DNA of 42,822 nt from Candidatus Minthosoma caballi (GTDB lineage Bacteria > Bacteroidota > Bacteroidia > Bacteroidales > Bacteroidaceae). Positions within the stretch are counted from its first letter, which is position 1, and each line of letters opens with the position of its first letter. Shown piece by piece: positions 11,648 through 20,281 of the stretch. The DNA lies in assembly GCA_018064505.1 (NCBI GenBank), contig JAGHVC010000090.1:1-42822 (forward strand), written 5' to 3'. The position numbers and the translations under genes are program-made. The notes under the pieces are model-generated. The model saw only the letters and a list, made by a program, of their open reading frames with translations. It was not told where the DNA came from and ran no database searches.

Positions 11648-13492
11648 TTAGTAATATATCTTTCCGACCTTTCCATCAGCATGCTTCACTATGTTAAGTC
11701 CTTTCTGCGGAGATTGAAGCTTCACTCCAGATATCGAATAATACTCAGTTTTGCCATTACCCACAGCCTTAGGGGCAACGATAGCATCTGGCTTTCCGTT
11801 TGGATACAGATACTCTTCTGTGTAGTAATCTTCCTCAACGAATGTGCCAGTCTCAGTAGTGAACCAGTCAATGTCCACATACCCGCCTGCCTTCTTAGTG
11901 CAATAGTTGAAAAGCCCGAATTTGTTGCCGGTGAACACACGAAGCGTATAGGTCATATCCAGGATATTGCCAAGGCGAATGAATTTCTCATTGTCAAGGC
12001 TGTAGAAGAAATATGCTTGGTTCTGTCCAAAGCGGCATTGAGCTCTCAGATACACGATGTCTGTTGTGAGCTCAGGGCCTTCCTTCTCTTTCAATATAGT
12101 GCCGTCGAAATTGTTGATATACTGCACCAGATACTTCTTGCCGTCTTTCATTTTCACGCCGATGTATCCATAGTTTTCCTGGAACACGCACAAACCGCAA
12201 ATGTCGCCATCTTTCATTCCGCTTACATCAAACTTTGCTGTGCCGTATGATGATTTCACATTAGAACTGGCCGTTCCTTCAGGACTGAATCCCAGCACGC
12301 GCTGAGTGAGAGTGTTGCGAGCCTGAGTCAGGTTGGCAGCCTTATAAGAAGTGATGAGTCGGAGCCATCCTGGACGCTGTGTCAGCGACCAGCACCTTGC
12401 GAGAGGATTGTGGTTCCATCCCCACTGTGGCCCAAGTGTTGTCTGTGAGAATGGATCATTAGTAGGCAAGTAAGTCTTAGGATATTCCTTGCCCACATTA
12501 GGCTTTGGATATTTGCCGCCGTTCTTGCTTACATCCGCCCCGTTCTTGCCAATGATTGGCCATCCGTCTTTCCACACCACAGGCTCAAGGTAAGGAATAC
12601 GGCCAATAGAACCTGCATCCTTAAACATGATAGTCCACCATTCACCAGTCTGAGTCTCCACAAGACCGCCCTGATGAATGCCCTGACCGCTGAATACGCT
12701 ACCTGCCTGCTGGTTGCCGTTCGGACATTCGTCGTAAGGTCCCATAGGCGATTTGCTTCGCAGGATTGTCTGACCTCTCCAGTAGCCTCCGTTGGTGAGG
12801 TAGATGTAGTACCATTCGCCAATGTGATACATGTGGCTGCCCTCATGGCTTTCCTTGCTGAACACCTTGGTCGAAGAAATCTTCTTCAGAGTCTTTGCAT
12901 TGAGCTTGTTCACCCAAATGTCACCGATGCCGCAAGCCACATACAGGTAGCCATCGCCGTTCTCTCCATCGTCAAACATCCAGCCAGCATCGTAGTAGTG
13001 CTCATCCATGTACTTCATTGTCCATGTGCCCTCAGGATCTGTTGCAGTCAGCAACACATTGCGTCCAGGGTCATTGCTGCCTTTGCCTCCGTAAGCAATG
13101 AAGTAGAGATAGAATTTGCCGTCGTGGTACTTGAGGCTTGAAGCCCACTGCCCCTGCGAATAGTGGTTGAAGCCATTGGCGAGGTTGTAGGCATCATTGT
13201 TGTCGATGCTTTTCAGCGGATTGCAGCAATACTCCCAGTTCACGAGGTCGTAAGACTTGAAGATTGTCGCTCCAGGAAACACAAACATAGTTGTAGTGAC
13301 CATATAGTATGTGTCACCCACTCGTATCACATCAATGTCTGGCGCATCGGCGTTGATGATTGGATTAGTGAAAGTGCCATCACCATTATCCGCACTCCAC
13401 ACATTCTTAAACTCCTTTAGCTGTCCTTCGCTTTGTGCATTCACCGCAACGCACAAGAGCAAGCTCAGGATAGAACTCAATAGTTTTTTCAT
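11648..13492 (-). CDS. GH43 beta-xylosidase/arabinofuranosidase with C-terminal beta-sandwich (GH43_C2/DUF1349-like)
   Basis: 614 aa; NPIINADAPDIDVIRVGDTYYMVTTTM; YDAGWMFDDGENGDGYL; KESHEGSHMYH; tail YYSISGVKLQSPQKGLNIVK. Confidence 0.85.
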   Translation of the reverse strand: MKKLLSSILSLLLCVAVNAQSEGQLKEFKNVWSADNGDGTFTNPIINADAPDIDVIRVGDTYYMVTTTMFVFPGATIFKSYDLVNWEYCCNPLKSIDNNDAYNLANGFNHYSQGQWASSLKYHDGKFYLYFIAYGGKGSNDPGRNVLLTATDPEGTWTMKYMDEHYYDAGWMFDDGENGDGYLYVACGIGDIWVNKLNAKTLKKISSTKVFSKESHEGSHMYHIGEWYYIYLTNGGYWRGQTILRSKSPMGPYDECPNGNQQAGSVFSGQGIHQGGLVETQTGEWWTIMFKDAGSIGRIPYLEPVVWKDGWPIIGKNGADVSKNGGKYPKPNVGKEYPKTYLPTNDPFSQTTLGPQWGWNHNPLARCWSLTQRPGWLRLITSYKAANLTQARNTLTQRVLGFSPEGTASSNVKSSYGTAKFDVSGMKDGDICGLCVFQENYGYIGVKMKDGKKYLVQYINNFDGTILKEKEGPELTTDIVYLRAQCRFGQNQAYFFYSLDNEKFIRLGNILDMTYTLRVFTGNKFGLFNYCTKKAGGYVDIDWFTTETGTFVEEDYYTEEYLYPNGKPDAIVAPKAVGNGKTEYYSISGVKLQSPQKGLNIVKHADGKVGKIYY

Positions 13493-15240
13493 TTTATAAG
13501 TATTTTTTTGTTGTCCTTAATAATTATTCCACTCTGTTTTTTGTTCACTTTCACTCCCTGAAGATTGTACGCACCTTTTGCGCCATTCTTTTTCTGTGCA
13601 GTCACAGTCTCGATAGCATCAGGAGCAGGCGCTGTGCACTTCAAAGTCATGTAGTCAATGTTTGGCATGTAAGCCGACTTGTTGTAGAGATAGATGGTGT
13701 TGTGCCCCTTCTCAAGGTTGATCTTCACGGTTTTCTTTGCCACAGTGCCCCAGCCGCCAGAATTCAGCCCGCGCAGGGTAGTGACATCCGAGCCATTCAC
13801 ATCAACAGTGATGTTTCTGCTCTCGCCGCTCAGGTAGGCAATAGTCATGGTATATTCACCGCCCGTCTTGCTATACACATCCAGCCATTTCAAACCGCAA
13901 TCCTTACCGTTGCCGAGCCATTCAGCACGATAGCCTCCGCTCATCTTCGCATCCTCCACATACTCGCCTGTCTTCGGCCATTTTATTTCTTGGTATGCAG
14001 GGATGTATCCTGTCTCTGCTTCATACAAAGTGCGCTCCAGGCGTTCTTCAGCAGTCAGCTTAAACAAGCGGGCGCCATGAGCAGGCACAATCACTTCCAT
14101 CGACTCCTCCTTCTCGCCCTCGTCTCGCTTGTTGAGAAGATTGCGCACCTGCACCTTGCCTGCAAGTTCAACAGTCGAGAAATTCAGCTTGATTGTCTTC
14201 TTAGCGTCAGTAGGGTTATACACAGCCACTGCACGCACATTGCCGTTCAAAGTCTCAAGATCCTTCACCATGATGTAGCAGCCATCCACATATTCAGCAA
14301 TGTATGCTTGCAAGCCAAGCGGATCCTGATTCAAAGCAATCAGCTCCTTGTTCTTGAGCAGCGCGAGTGGGGTAGTGCCGATGTTGCTCATGTCGCAGCC
14401 AATGAGGAGAGGAGACGACATGATGCACCACATAGCGAAATGCGTGCGATCTTCCTCAGCAGTCATGCCTCGTCCTACTTCAAGCATGTCCATGTCGTTG
14501 TAGTGGCCATCGCGACAATAAGCCGACATGTAGAGATTCTCTGCCAAGATGCCTCTCACCGACTCCCAGCTGCAATAGATGTCGCCCGTCGTGCGCCATG
14601 ATGTGGCAAGGTCGTTCACCCAAGTGCCAGGATAAGCCCAGCGGCACACATTCAGCCTCACGCCTTCCTTGCCTGCTTTCACCATTGCATTGTGAATCTC
14701 TGTGTATCTCTTTTTCTCGTCGAGGTTCAGTCCTTCATTGTTGTGGTAATCCACGCCGCCGCAGAAGTCCACCTTGATAAAGTCAAAGTCGAGTTCCTTG
14801 AAGAAAAGGTCGCAATCCTCCTGATCGTGCTCATACAGTCCCACGCCCTCGCCAATCTTATCTCCTCCATGATACGAAGCGCAAGTGTTGTGACCGCCAT
14901 CAGAGTATATGCCAGCTTTCAGCCCCAGCTTATGAATGTAATCCACCACAGGCTTCATTCCGTTAGGGAATCGGGTAGGGTGAATCTTCAACTTGCCGTT
15001 AGCATCGCGGCCTCCAAAGTAGCCGTCATCAATATTGACATAGCTATATCCTACCTTGTCAAGGCCCTGGTTGACCATAGCTCTGGCCTGTGCCTTGATA
15101 ATGTTTTCGTTGATATTGAAACCGTATGTGTTCCATGAGCTCCATCCCATGGTTGGAGTTTCCGCCACCTGTGCCGACATCACCAATGCTGGCAGTGTCA
15201 TCATAGCCACGGAAATCGCCTTTTTCATCTGTTTTTTCAT
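13489..15240 (-). CDS. GH27 alpha-galactosidase with C-terminal CBM6/35-like module
   Basis: 583 aa; TPTMGWSSWNTYGFNINE, YVNIDDGYF, DFIKVDFCGG; C-terminal YEAETGYIPAYQ...YDAKMSGGYRAEW-type CBM; ATGA overlap with the next gene. Confidence 0.88.
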   Translation of the reverse strand: MKKQMKKAISVAMMTLPALVMSAQVAETPTMGWSSWNTYGFNINENIIKAQARAMVNQGLDKVGYSYVNIDDGYFGGRDANGKLKIHPTRFPNGMKPVVDYIHKLGLKAGIYSDGGHNTCASYHGGDKIGEGVGLYEHDQEDCDLFFKELDFDFIKVDFCGGVDYHNNEGLNLDEKKRYTEIHNAMVKAGKEGVRLNVCRWAYPGTWVNDLATSWRTTGDIYCSWESVRGILAENLYMSAYCRDGHYNDMDMLEVGRGMTAEEDRTHFAMWCIMSSPLLIGCDMSNIGTTPLALLKNKELIALNQDPLGLQAYIAEYVDGCYIMVKDLETLNGNVRAVAVYNPTDAKKTIKLNFSTVELAGKVQVRNLLNKRDEGEKEESMEVIVPAHGARLFKLTAEERLERTLYEAETGYIPAYQEIKWPKTGEYVEDAKMSGGYRAEWLGNGKDCGLKWLDVYSKTGGEYTMTIAYLSGESRNITVDVNGSDVTTLRGLNSGGWGTVAKKTVKINLEKGHNTIYLYNKSAYMPNIDYMTLKCTAPAPDAIETVTAQKKNGAKGAYNLQGVKVNKKQSGIIIKDNKKILIK

Positions 15241-15282
15241 ATATAGGTAAAGTGTTTAGATTGCCCATTAGTTATTCAATTG

Positions 15283-15290
15283 CAAATTTA
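15283..15290 (-). promoter_or_regulatory. -7 element TAAATTTG upstream of GH27
   Basis: CAAATTTA on the plus strand about 45 bp upstream of the ATG. Confidence 0.5.
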
Positions 15291-15383
15291 CTATCTTTCA
15301 CGCACGCATGTTATCTATAATGTAACACAATGTTGTAAAAATGATTTCTTTGAAACATTTTCTATAAGAAAACGAACATTAGC

Positions 15384-15418
15384 ATGCTGAAGCCCCCACA
15401 GACAAAGGCTTTCAGCAT
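15384..15418. other. Bulged inverted repeat in the GH27 leader region
   Basis: ATGCTGAAGCC ... GGCTTTCAGCAT. Confidence 0.5.
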
Positions 15419-15457
15419 TTTCCAAAAAGAAAAATGCCCACCTTCGCTTTTCGTTTG

Positions 15458-15465
15458 CAAAGGTA
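15458..15465 (-). promoter_or_regulatory. Second -7 element TACCTTTG, distal to GH27
   Basis: CAAAGGTA on the plus strand. Confidence 0.45.
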
Positions 15466-15480
15466 AGCATTATGGCTGAC

Positions 15481-15524
15481 TCGAAAATGCGATTCGGTGC
15501 GATTCGATGCGTTTCGATGCGATA
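15481..15524. repeat. Degenerate 10-bp tandem repeat, consensus GATTCGATGC
   Basis: TCGAAAATGC/GATTCGGTGC/GATTCGATGC/GTTTCGATGC/GATA in exact 10-bp register. Confidence 0.85.
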
Positions 15525-15537
15525 AAGTTGAAAAAAA

Positions 15538-16569
15538 TCAAACCTCCCCCGCAATCTTTCCCGCCATAGCATTCAAATACAAGCATTGTTCCCTTGTAAT
15601 CACCTTCTTCTCCGTGTGATACTCCCATGGGCTTATCTGCAACAAAAGTCCTGCAGCACATGCATCAAATGATTCTCCTGACGGCTTATACAACTTCGGG
15701 AATCCGTTTTCTCTTAGCAATATAATCTTGTACCCTCTGTTCATGGCCTCTCTCATCACCTCCTTCTCTTTTTGTGCAATTGCTGCGCTCACAAGCACAC
15801 CGCCTCTTTCGCCGCATGCAAGCCATTCCTCCCTCAGTCGGGCATTCTCCTCATCAGTATAACGACGATGTACAATGACTGCCATCTTGTCTGGATTATC
15901 CAAAAGAAAATGATTGCCCACTACCTGGCAATGCTCGCCTACAACTTCCATTCCTGTAAGCACAGTGAAGAGCTGAGGATTTCGTCGTTTTATCATCAAA
16001 CGGCGAGGGTTATCGTCCAGGTAATGCTTCCAGTTTTCTAACTGGCCTTCTTGCAATAGTATTTTATCGTTATAGCCTTCTTCAAAGAGGGATAGCCTCT
16101 CTGCTGAGGTAGAAACCTCTTGAACAGTAGCCTCAGTCGCAGTTACCGCTCCTGGCGTTTCTACGCCAGTCAATCTCCACCATGCCTTTGTGCATCCAGC
16201 CTTAAAACCACGGACAACATATCCCAAATGCTTTCCCTTTCCCATGTCCTCATTGACTCTCACAATTATATGTATGTGATCAGGCATTATACAAAGCTTC
16301 CACACATCAAGTTGAGGATAATAGAGATGAATCTTCTTTAGTTCTTCTTCATAGATTATTGCCCCTAAAAGCGATTTTTCCACATGGGGCGCTTCTGTTC
16401 CTTCCAAGTCTCCTTTCAACAAGCCAAGCAGAGGCATTCTATCCCTCACCACAAGCGTCAGCATGTATGTTCCCTTACGGCTATAGTCATGCCATGAAGT
16501 GCGCCTCTTCATCGAGTGCTGTACTTCATTCACCTCCATTCCAGCAGCAATAGCTTCTTCGCGCGTCAT
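15538..16569 (-). mobile_element. REP-associated tyrosine transposase (RAYT, Y1/HUH family) with extra C-terminal domain; start revised from 16617 to 16569
   Basis: HUH motif MPDHIHIIV; GYNDKILLQEGQLENWKHYLDDNP Tyr helix; -7 promoter TACTTTTG at 16595-16602 lies inside the longer ORF, favouring MTREEA. Confidence 0.82.
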
Positions 16570-16594
16570 GTTAGAGTCATTTTTATTTATGCCA

Positions 16595-16602
16595 CAAAAG
16601 TA
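16595..16602 (-). promoter_or_regulatory. -7 element TACTTTTG for the RAYT gene
   Basis: CAAAAGTA on the plus strand, 26 bp upstream of 16569. Confidence 0.5.
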
Positions 16603-16752
16603 AGCTATTTCAGACAATCCACCAAATATGAATTGCAGATTTTATTAAAATGGGGGGGAGGAGGAAGTGATTAGGATGAAAGATGTTGGTAAAGAGAGAA
16701 TGTTGATGAAATCAAGAGGATGTGCATCCTCATCATATTATTTTATTATAAG

Positions 16753-16780
16753 AAAAGGACGGCGTCAATACCGTCCTTTT
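16753..16780 (-). terminator. Rho-independent terminator of the LruC-like gene
   Basis: AAAAGGACGG cgtcaata CCGTCCTTTT. Confidence 0.8.
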
Positions 16781-16794
16781 CCGAAAAATATAGA

Positions 16795-18702
16795 TTAATA
16801 TAAATTGCCATTAAAATTCGGATCAATATTGTCATCATCACACCACGCTTTTTTCCATGTAGGAGCATTGTCTGGATAAGTTGGGTGATAATCTTCTCTT
16901 ACTCTGTATTCACCCCATTCTTCACGAACCCAATCAACAAACTTAGGGTATGCAGTTTCTATAAATTTGCATTCTCTCATCCAACGGACATTTGTAGGCA
17001 CTGCAAATTTTTGTGGTGTATTAGAAACTCCTGGGTTTTGTGGTGTATAATGAGTTTCAGGACTTCCATTTACAATGTAGTGCCCATTTCTAACGCCTTC
17101 TGCATTGCCAGATGTTACTACATAAATAGGAATACTATTAAGATTGAGCGCATCAGAAGGATTAGAAGAATCAACTTCAATTTTTATATGATATGTTGCA
17201 ATAGGGCTCTTTACACTACTAACATTAACTGGTGTTTTAGTACTATTATTATTTAGCAAATGATGTGCTTCAAATGCACCATTAGCATCATCTGGCATTT
17301 TACCAACATAGATTGGCATTGTACCACCAGCAGCCTGCAAACGAATTGTCACATCAATAGGAGATTGTGTTTTTTCACCTTTTGCATAAGCTGCATAATC
17401 TGCTTTGGTCATGTTGTATGTTGCATCAAATACAACATCATTAAAGTCAAAGTCGTAAGTGTTACCTAAGTCTTCACACATCACGCGTCGAGTTTGTCCT
17501 GTGTATTCAGGTTCTTCTATAGGTGTACCTGGCGACAACTTTACAATCCAGTTGCTGTAATATCCATCTGCATCTATTCGAGCATACTTTTTCTTATATT
17601 GTGGTATGTTAGTTTTAGTTTCTTCATCCCATGTATATTCCCAATCTTCCTGAGAATAGTGCTCATAATCGAACGCAAGATAGTATCCATCATAATGACG
17701 CCCCGACGCACCAGTGAATTCCAAATGCTTCAAAACCCAACTTCTGTGCTCATTGCCATCCTTGTCTTTTACAGTTGTTCTATCAGTATTATCATCGGAA
17801 TATTTGCATAAGAAATCCTCTGTACCAGATGATTGGAAGAAGTCAATCAATCTACTGCTTAATTCTAATTTCTGGTTACTTGAGTTATACATGTCAACAT
17901 AAGGATCACTTCCCATAGGAACTGTTACTGCAGTATGAAGATTATTTGATTTCCCGCTGTTAAAGTTATTAAGATGATCCCAATGCACATCTTCTCCTGT
18001 AACAGGATCTTTATAGATATTGCCATCGTCACCAATTATTGGTTCAATAGTATATGCTTTCAGATAGTCCATTCCATAAGTGACAGTAGTTGAGCCAGTT
18101 TTATTGAATGCAGCATCAGCAGCACTTCTTTCAAATATTGAAGCCTCTTTTATTGCATTTCCTTCACTATCTCTGTCATAATCAGACGACACTTCCTGTA
18201 CGAAAAAGTCTGTCCAGTGAAGCGCATCATTTGATGGATACTGGTGTGTTCTAAACCACCATGATACATATTGAATCTCTTCGTATGTTACATCGCCTCC
18301 AGGAATATCACTTGTTAACAAGTCTCCACTTGTTTTATAGCCTCCGTCTTGAGTTTGATATTGGTTCAAATAAGTGTCAGGCCATCCTGGAACTTGCAAA
18401 TGATAGACATTTTCATTTTCATTAAGTGGATCCCACTGGTTTCTGTTGTCAATTGTTGAACGGGATGTTAGGCTTTGCGATTGTCCAGAAACTACATTCA
18501 AGGGCATTACTCCCATTCCCCAACTATGATTTGGGTCTGGCTGTCCATAGTGGGCAACAAAATTATTAGAATACTTCTCCAATGTCTGGAATTCCATGAT
18601 TTCATTTGTGTCCATTGCTTCATAATCCTGGCATGAAGCAAGCAAAGATAATGCGGCAACTGCACCGCAGAAAAGTGATGAGAGTTTCAAATTGCGTCTC
18701 AT
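16795..18702 (-). CDS. LruC-domain (DUF4842-like) surface lipoprotein
   Basis: 635 aa; lipobox LLASC; CEDLGNTYDFDFNDVVFDATYN. Confidence 0.78.
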   Translation of the reverse strand: MRRNLKLSSLFCGAVAALSLLASCQDYEAMDTNEIMEFQTLEKYSNNFVAHYGQPDPNHSWGMGVMPLNVVSGQSQSLTSRSTIDNRNQWDPLNENENVYHLQVPGWPDTYLNQYQTQDGGYKTSGDLLTSDIPGGDVTYEEIQYVSWWFRTHQYPSNDALHWTDFFVQEVSSDYDRDSEGNAIKEASIFERSAADAAFNKTGSTTVTYGMDYLKAYTIEPIIGDDGNIYKDPVTGEDVHWDHLNNFNSGKSNNLHTAVTVPMGSDPYVDMYNSSNQKLELSSRLIDFFQSSGTEDFLCKYSDDNTDRTTVKDKDGNEHRSWVLKHLEFTGASGRHYDGYYLAFDYEHYSQEDWEYTWDEETKTNIPQYKKKYARIDADGYYSNWIVKLSPGTPIEEPEYTGQTRRVMCEDLGNTYDFDFNDVVFDATYNMTKADYAAYAKGEKTQSPIDVTIRLQAAGGTMPIYVGKMPDDANGAFEAHHLLNNNSTKTPVNVSSVKSPIATYHIKIEVDSSNPSDALNLNSIPIYVVTSGNAEGVRNGHYIVNGSPETHYTPQNPGVSNTPQKFAVPTNVRWMRECKFIETAYPKFVDWVREEWGEYRVREDYHPTYPDNAPTWKKAWCDDDNIDPNFNGNLY

Positions 18703-18818
18703 GATTGTTTTTTTTACCTTATTGTTGTTATAATTCGTCGTTCAAATTTCGGAAGGAAAGGGAATACTAAAAACACTAAATTTCGTTTTCGCCTTGTGTT
18801 GAGTTAAATTTCCGACTG

Positions 18819-18826
18819 CAAAGTTA
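18819..18826 (-). promoter_or_regulatory. -7 element TAACTTTG upstream of the LruC-like gene
   Basis: CAAAGTTA on the plus strand. Confidence 0.5.
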
Positions 18827-19051
18827 TGTATTTTATATATTGTGGCAAAGCCTAAAATCGACTTTTTTTGCAGAATGATACATTTCTTCATCAATTTGAT
18901 ACATTTGTAATATTCCGTTCATGTTTCCGATTGGGTCGGTTATGTTTCCTATGCATTTTAATCTATAGATATTCAATATTATACAAATGAATCATTTTCG
19001 GAGTTGCGCATTTAAAGCTGTTATGTTTCTAAGCGTGATAACACGCAATTT

Positions 19052-19156
19052 TCATGCTCAAAAGCGACTGCTCGTCTCGCTTTATCGCTTCTGCCTTGTA
19101 AGCCATATCGCTTCCCCCGTATATGCGATAGGGCGTGAAAGGCAGAAACATTTGAG
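19052..19156. repeat. REP-like stem-loop element, copy A
   Basis: Outer arms CTCAAA/TTTGAG, stem TCTCGCTTTATCGC (19075-19088)/GCGATAGGGCGTGA (19125-19138), conserved TGCCTTGTAAGCCATRTCG shared with copy B. Confidence 0.65.
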
Positions 19157-19172
19157 TGGGATTCGTATTAAG

Positions 19173-19284
19173 CGATTAATCGATTAAACGGCTAATCGAT
19201 TATTCGACTAAACGATTCATCGGTTAAACAACTCCTCGCCTAATCGATTCTTCGAAAAATCGGACAATCGACAAATCGAATTGC
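19173..19284. repeat. Degenerate 8-bp tandem array, consensus CGATTAAT, 14 units
   Basis: CG at 19173, 181, 189, 197, 205, 213, 221, (229 CA), 237, 245, 253, 261, 269, 277: exact 8-bp period. Confidence 0.88.
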
Positions 19285-19371
19285 CACGATTTAACATAAT
19301 CGGGATAATGTTATTTTTTTGGATAATAAATAAATTGGTGTGTTTCAAATGGTAAATTCACAAAAAAGTGC

Positions 19372-19379
19372 TAACTTTG
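19372..19379 (+). promoter_or_regulatory. -7 element TAACTTTG
   Basis: 28 bp before the ATG at 19407. Confidence 0.6.
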
Positions 19380-19406
19380 CAACGAATAACAATCTTATTT
19401 ATAAAT

Positions 19407-20249
19407 ATGAAGAAGTATTTTACAGGATTTGCTGCCATTGCAATGGTGCTTACATGTGTGTGCATGTCGTCGTGCAAGAATGACAGAATCAGTAATCTGA
19501 TGGCAGAATTGAATGGAGAATTGATGTTTGATTCCGTAGTGTTTAATGACTCTGTCGGCTTTGGCGAAGGCGTAGAGGTGACTGTTGACCTCAATGTTGC
19601 ATACCCAATCTCTGGAAACAAGACGCTGACAGATAGCATCAACGCCTGGATATGCTGCCAGCTTGAAGACACAGCACTTGTGATGAAAGACGATGTCAAA
19701 GGTCTTGTGAAAAATTATGGTGCTTTGACTTTCGGCACAGATAGCGCTGAAGTTGCTGCCATCCTGAAAGAGAATGAGAGCGAGGAAGAAATCAACTGGC
19801 TTCACTATTGCTTAGAGAAAAGGATTAAGGTGGTGTATGAAGACACTTGCTTCGTCACAATCCGCTGCTTCACCTTCAGAGACATGGGCGGCGCACATGG
19901 ATTCCCATACCAAAACACAGCTACCTTCTACAAGACTGGTGACAGAATCGGATGCCAGGCAGGCTGGGATCTCACAGCAAAGATTGATGACGAAACGCTC
20001 GATCGCAACCTGAAAAAGGAATTGATGCAATACTGCAACGCTGAAAGTGAAGATGCTCTTTGCGAAGAACTTTTCAGCAAGGAAGGAGGCATGATGAGCA
20101 AGGATGAGTTCAAGAACCACTTCCCTCTCCCTGTCACACCACCCTACCTCACCAAAGAAGGTATCATGGTCATCTACCAAATGTATGAAATCGGACCATA
20201 CGCTTTCGGCATGCCTGAATGCGTGATTGGGCAATGGGAAGGAAGATAA
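19407..20249 (+). CDS. DUF3298/RsiV-like secreted lipoprotein; start revised from 19368
   Basis: MKKYFTGFAAIAMVLTCVCMSSC lipobox; DMGGAHGFPYQNTATFY motif. Confidence 0.75.
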   Translation: MKKYFTGFAAIAMVLTCVCMSSCKNDRISNLMAELNGELMFDSVVFNDSVGFGEGVEVTVDLNVAYPISGNKTLTDSINAWICCQLEDTALVMKDDVKGLVKNYGALTFGTDSAEVAAILKENESEEEINWLHYCLEKRIKVVYEDTCFVTIRCFTFRDMGGAHGFPYQNTATFYKTGDRIGCQAGWDLTAKIDDETLDRNLKKELMQYCNAESEDALCEELFSKEGGMMSKDEFKNHFPLPVTPPYLTKEGIMVIYQMYEIGPYAFGMPECVIGQWEGR

Positions 20250-20281
20250 TAAACTGTGGTAATAATTTTGATTGCCTACTT

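Noticed and set aside
13702-14601. 299-aa plus-strand ORF opposite GH27
   Set aside because: Fully antisense to a confident GH27 gene, with no domain signature; shadow ORF caused by codon bias.
15315-15572. 85-aa minus-strand ORF between the RAYT and GH27 genes
   Set aside because: Composed of hairpin and tandem-repeat sequence and overlaps the RAYT 3' end; no protein support.
18987-19187. 66-aa ORF over REP-like copy A
   Set aside because: Overlaps the palindromic element and the octamer array; similarity to copy B is explained at nucleotide level.
19173-19284. CRISPR array interpretation of the octamer repeats
   Set aside because: No spacers, unit only 8 bp, no cas genes in the window.
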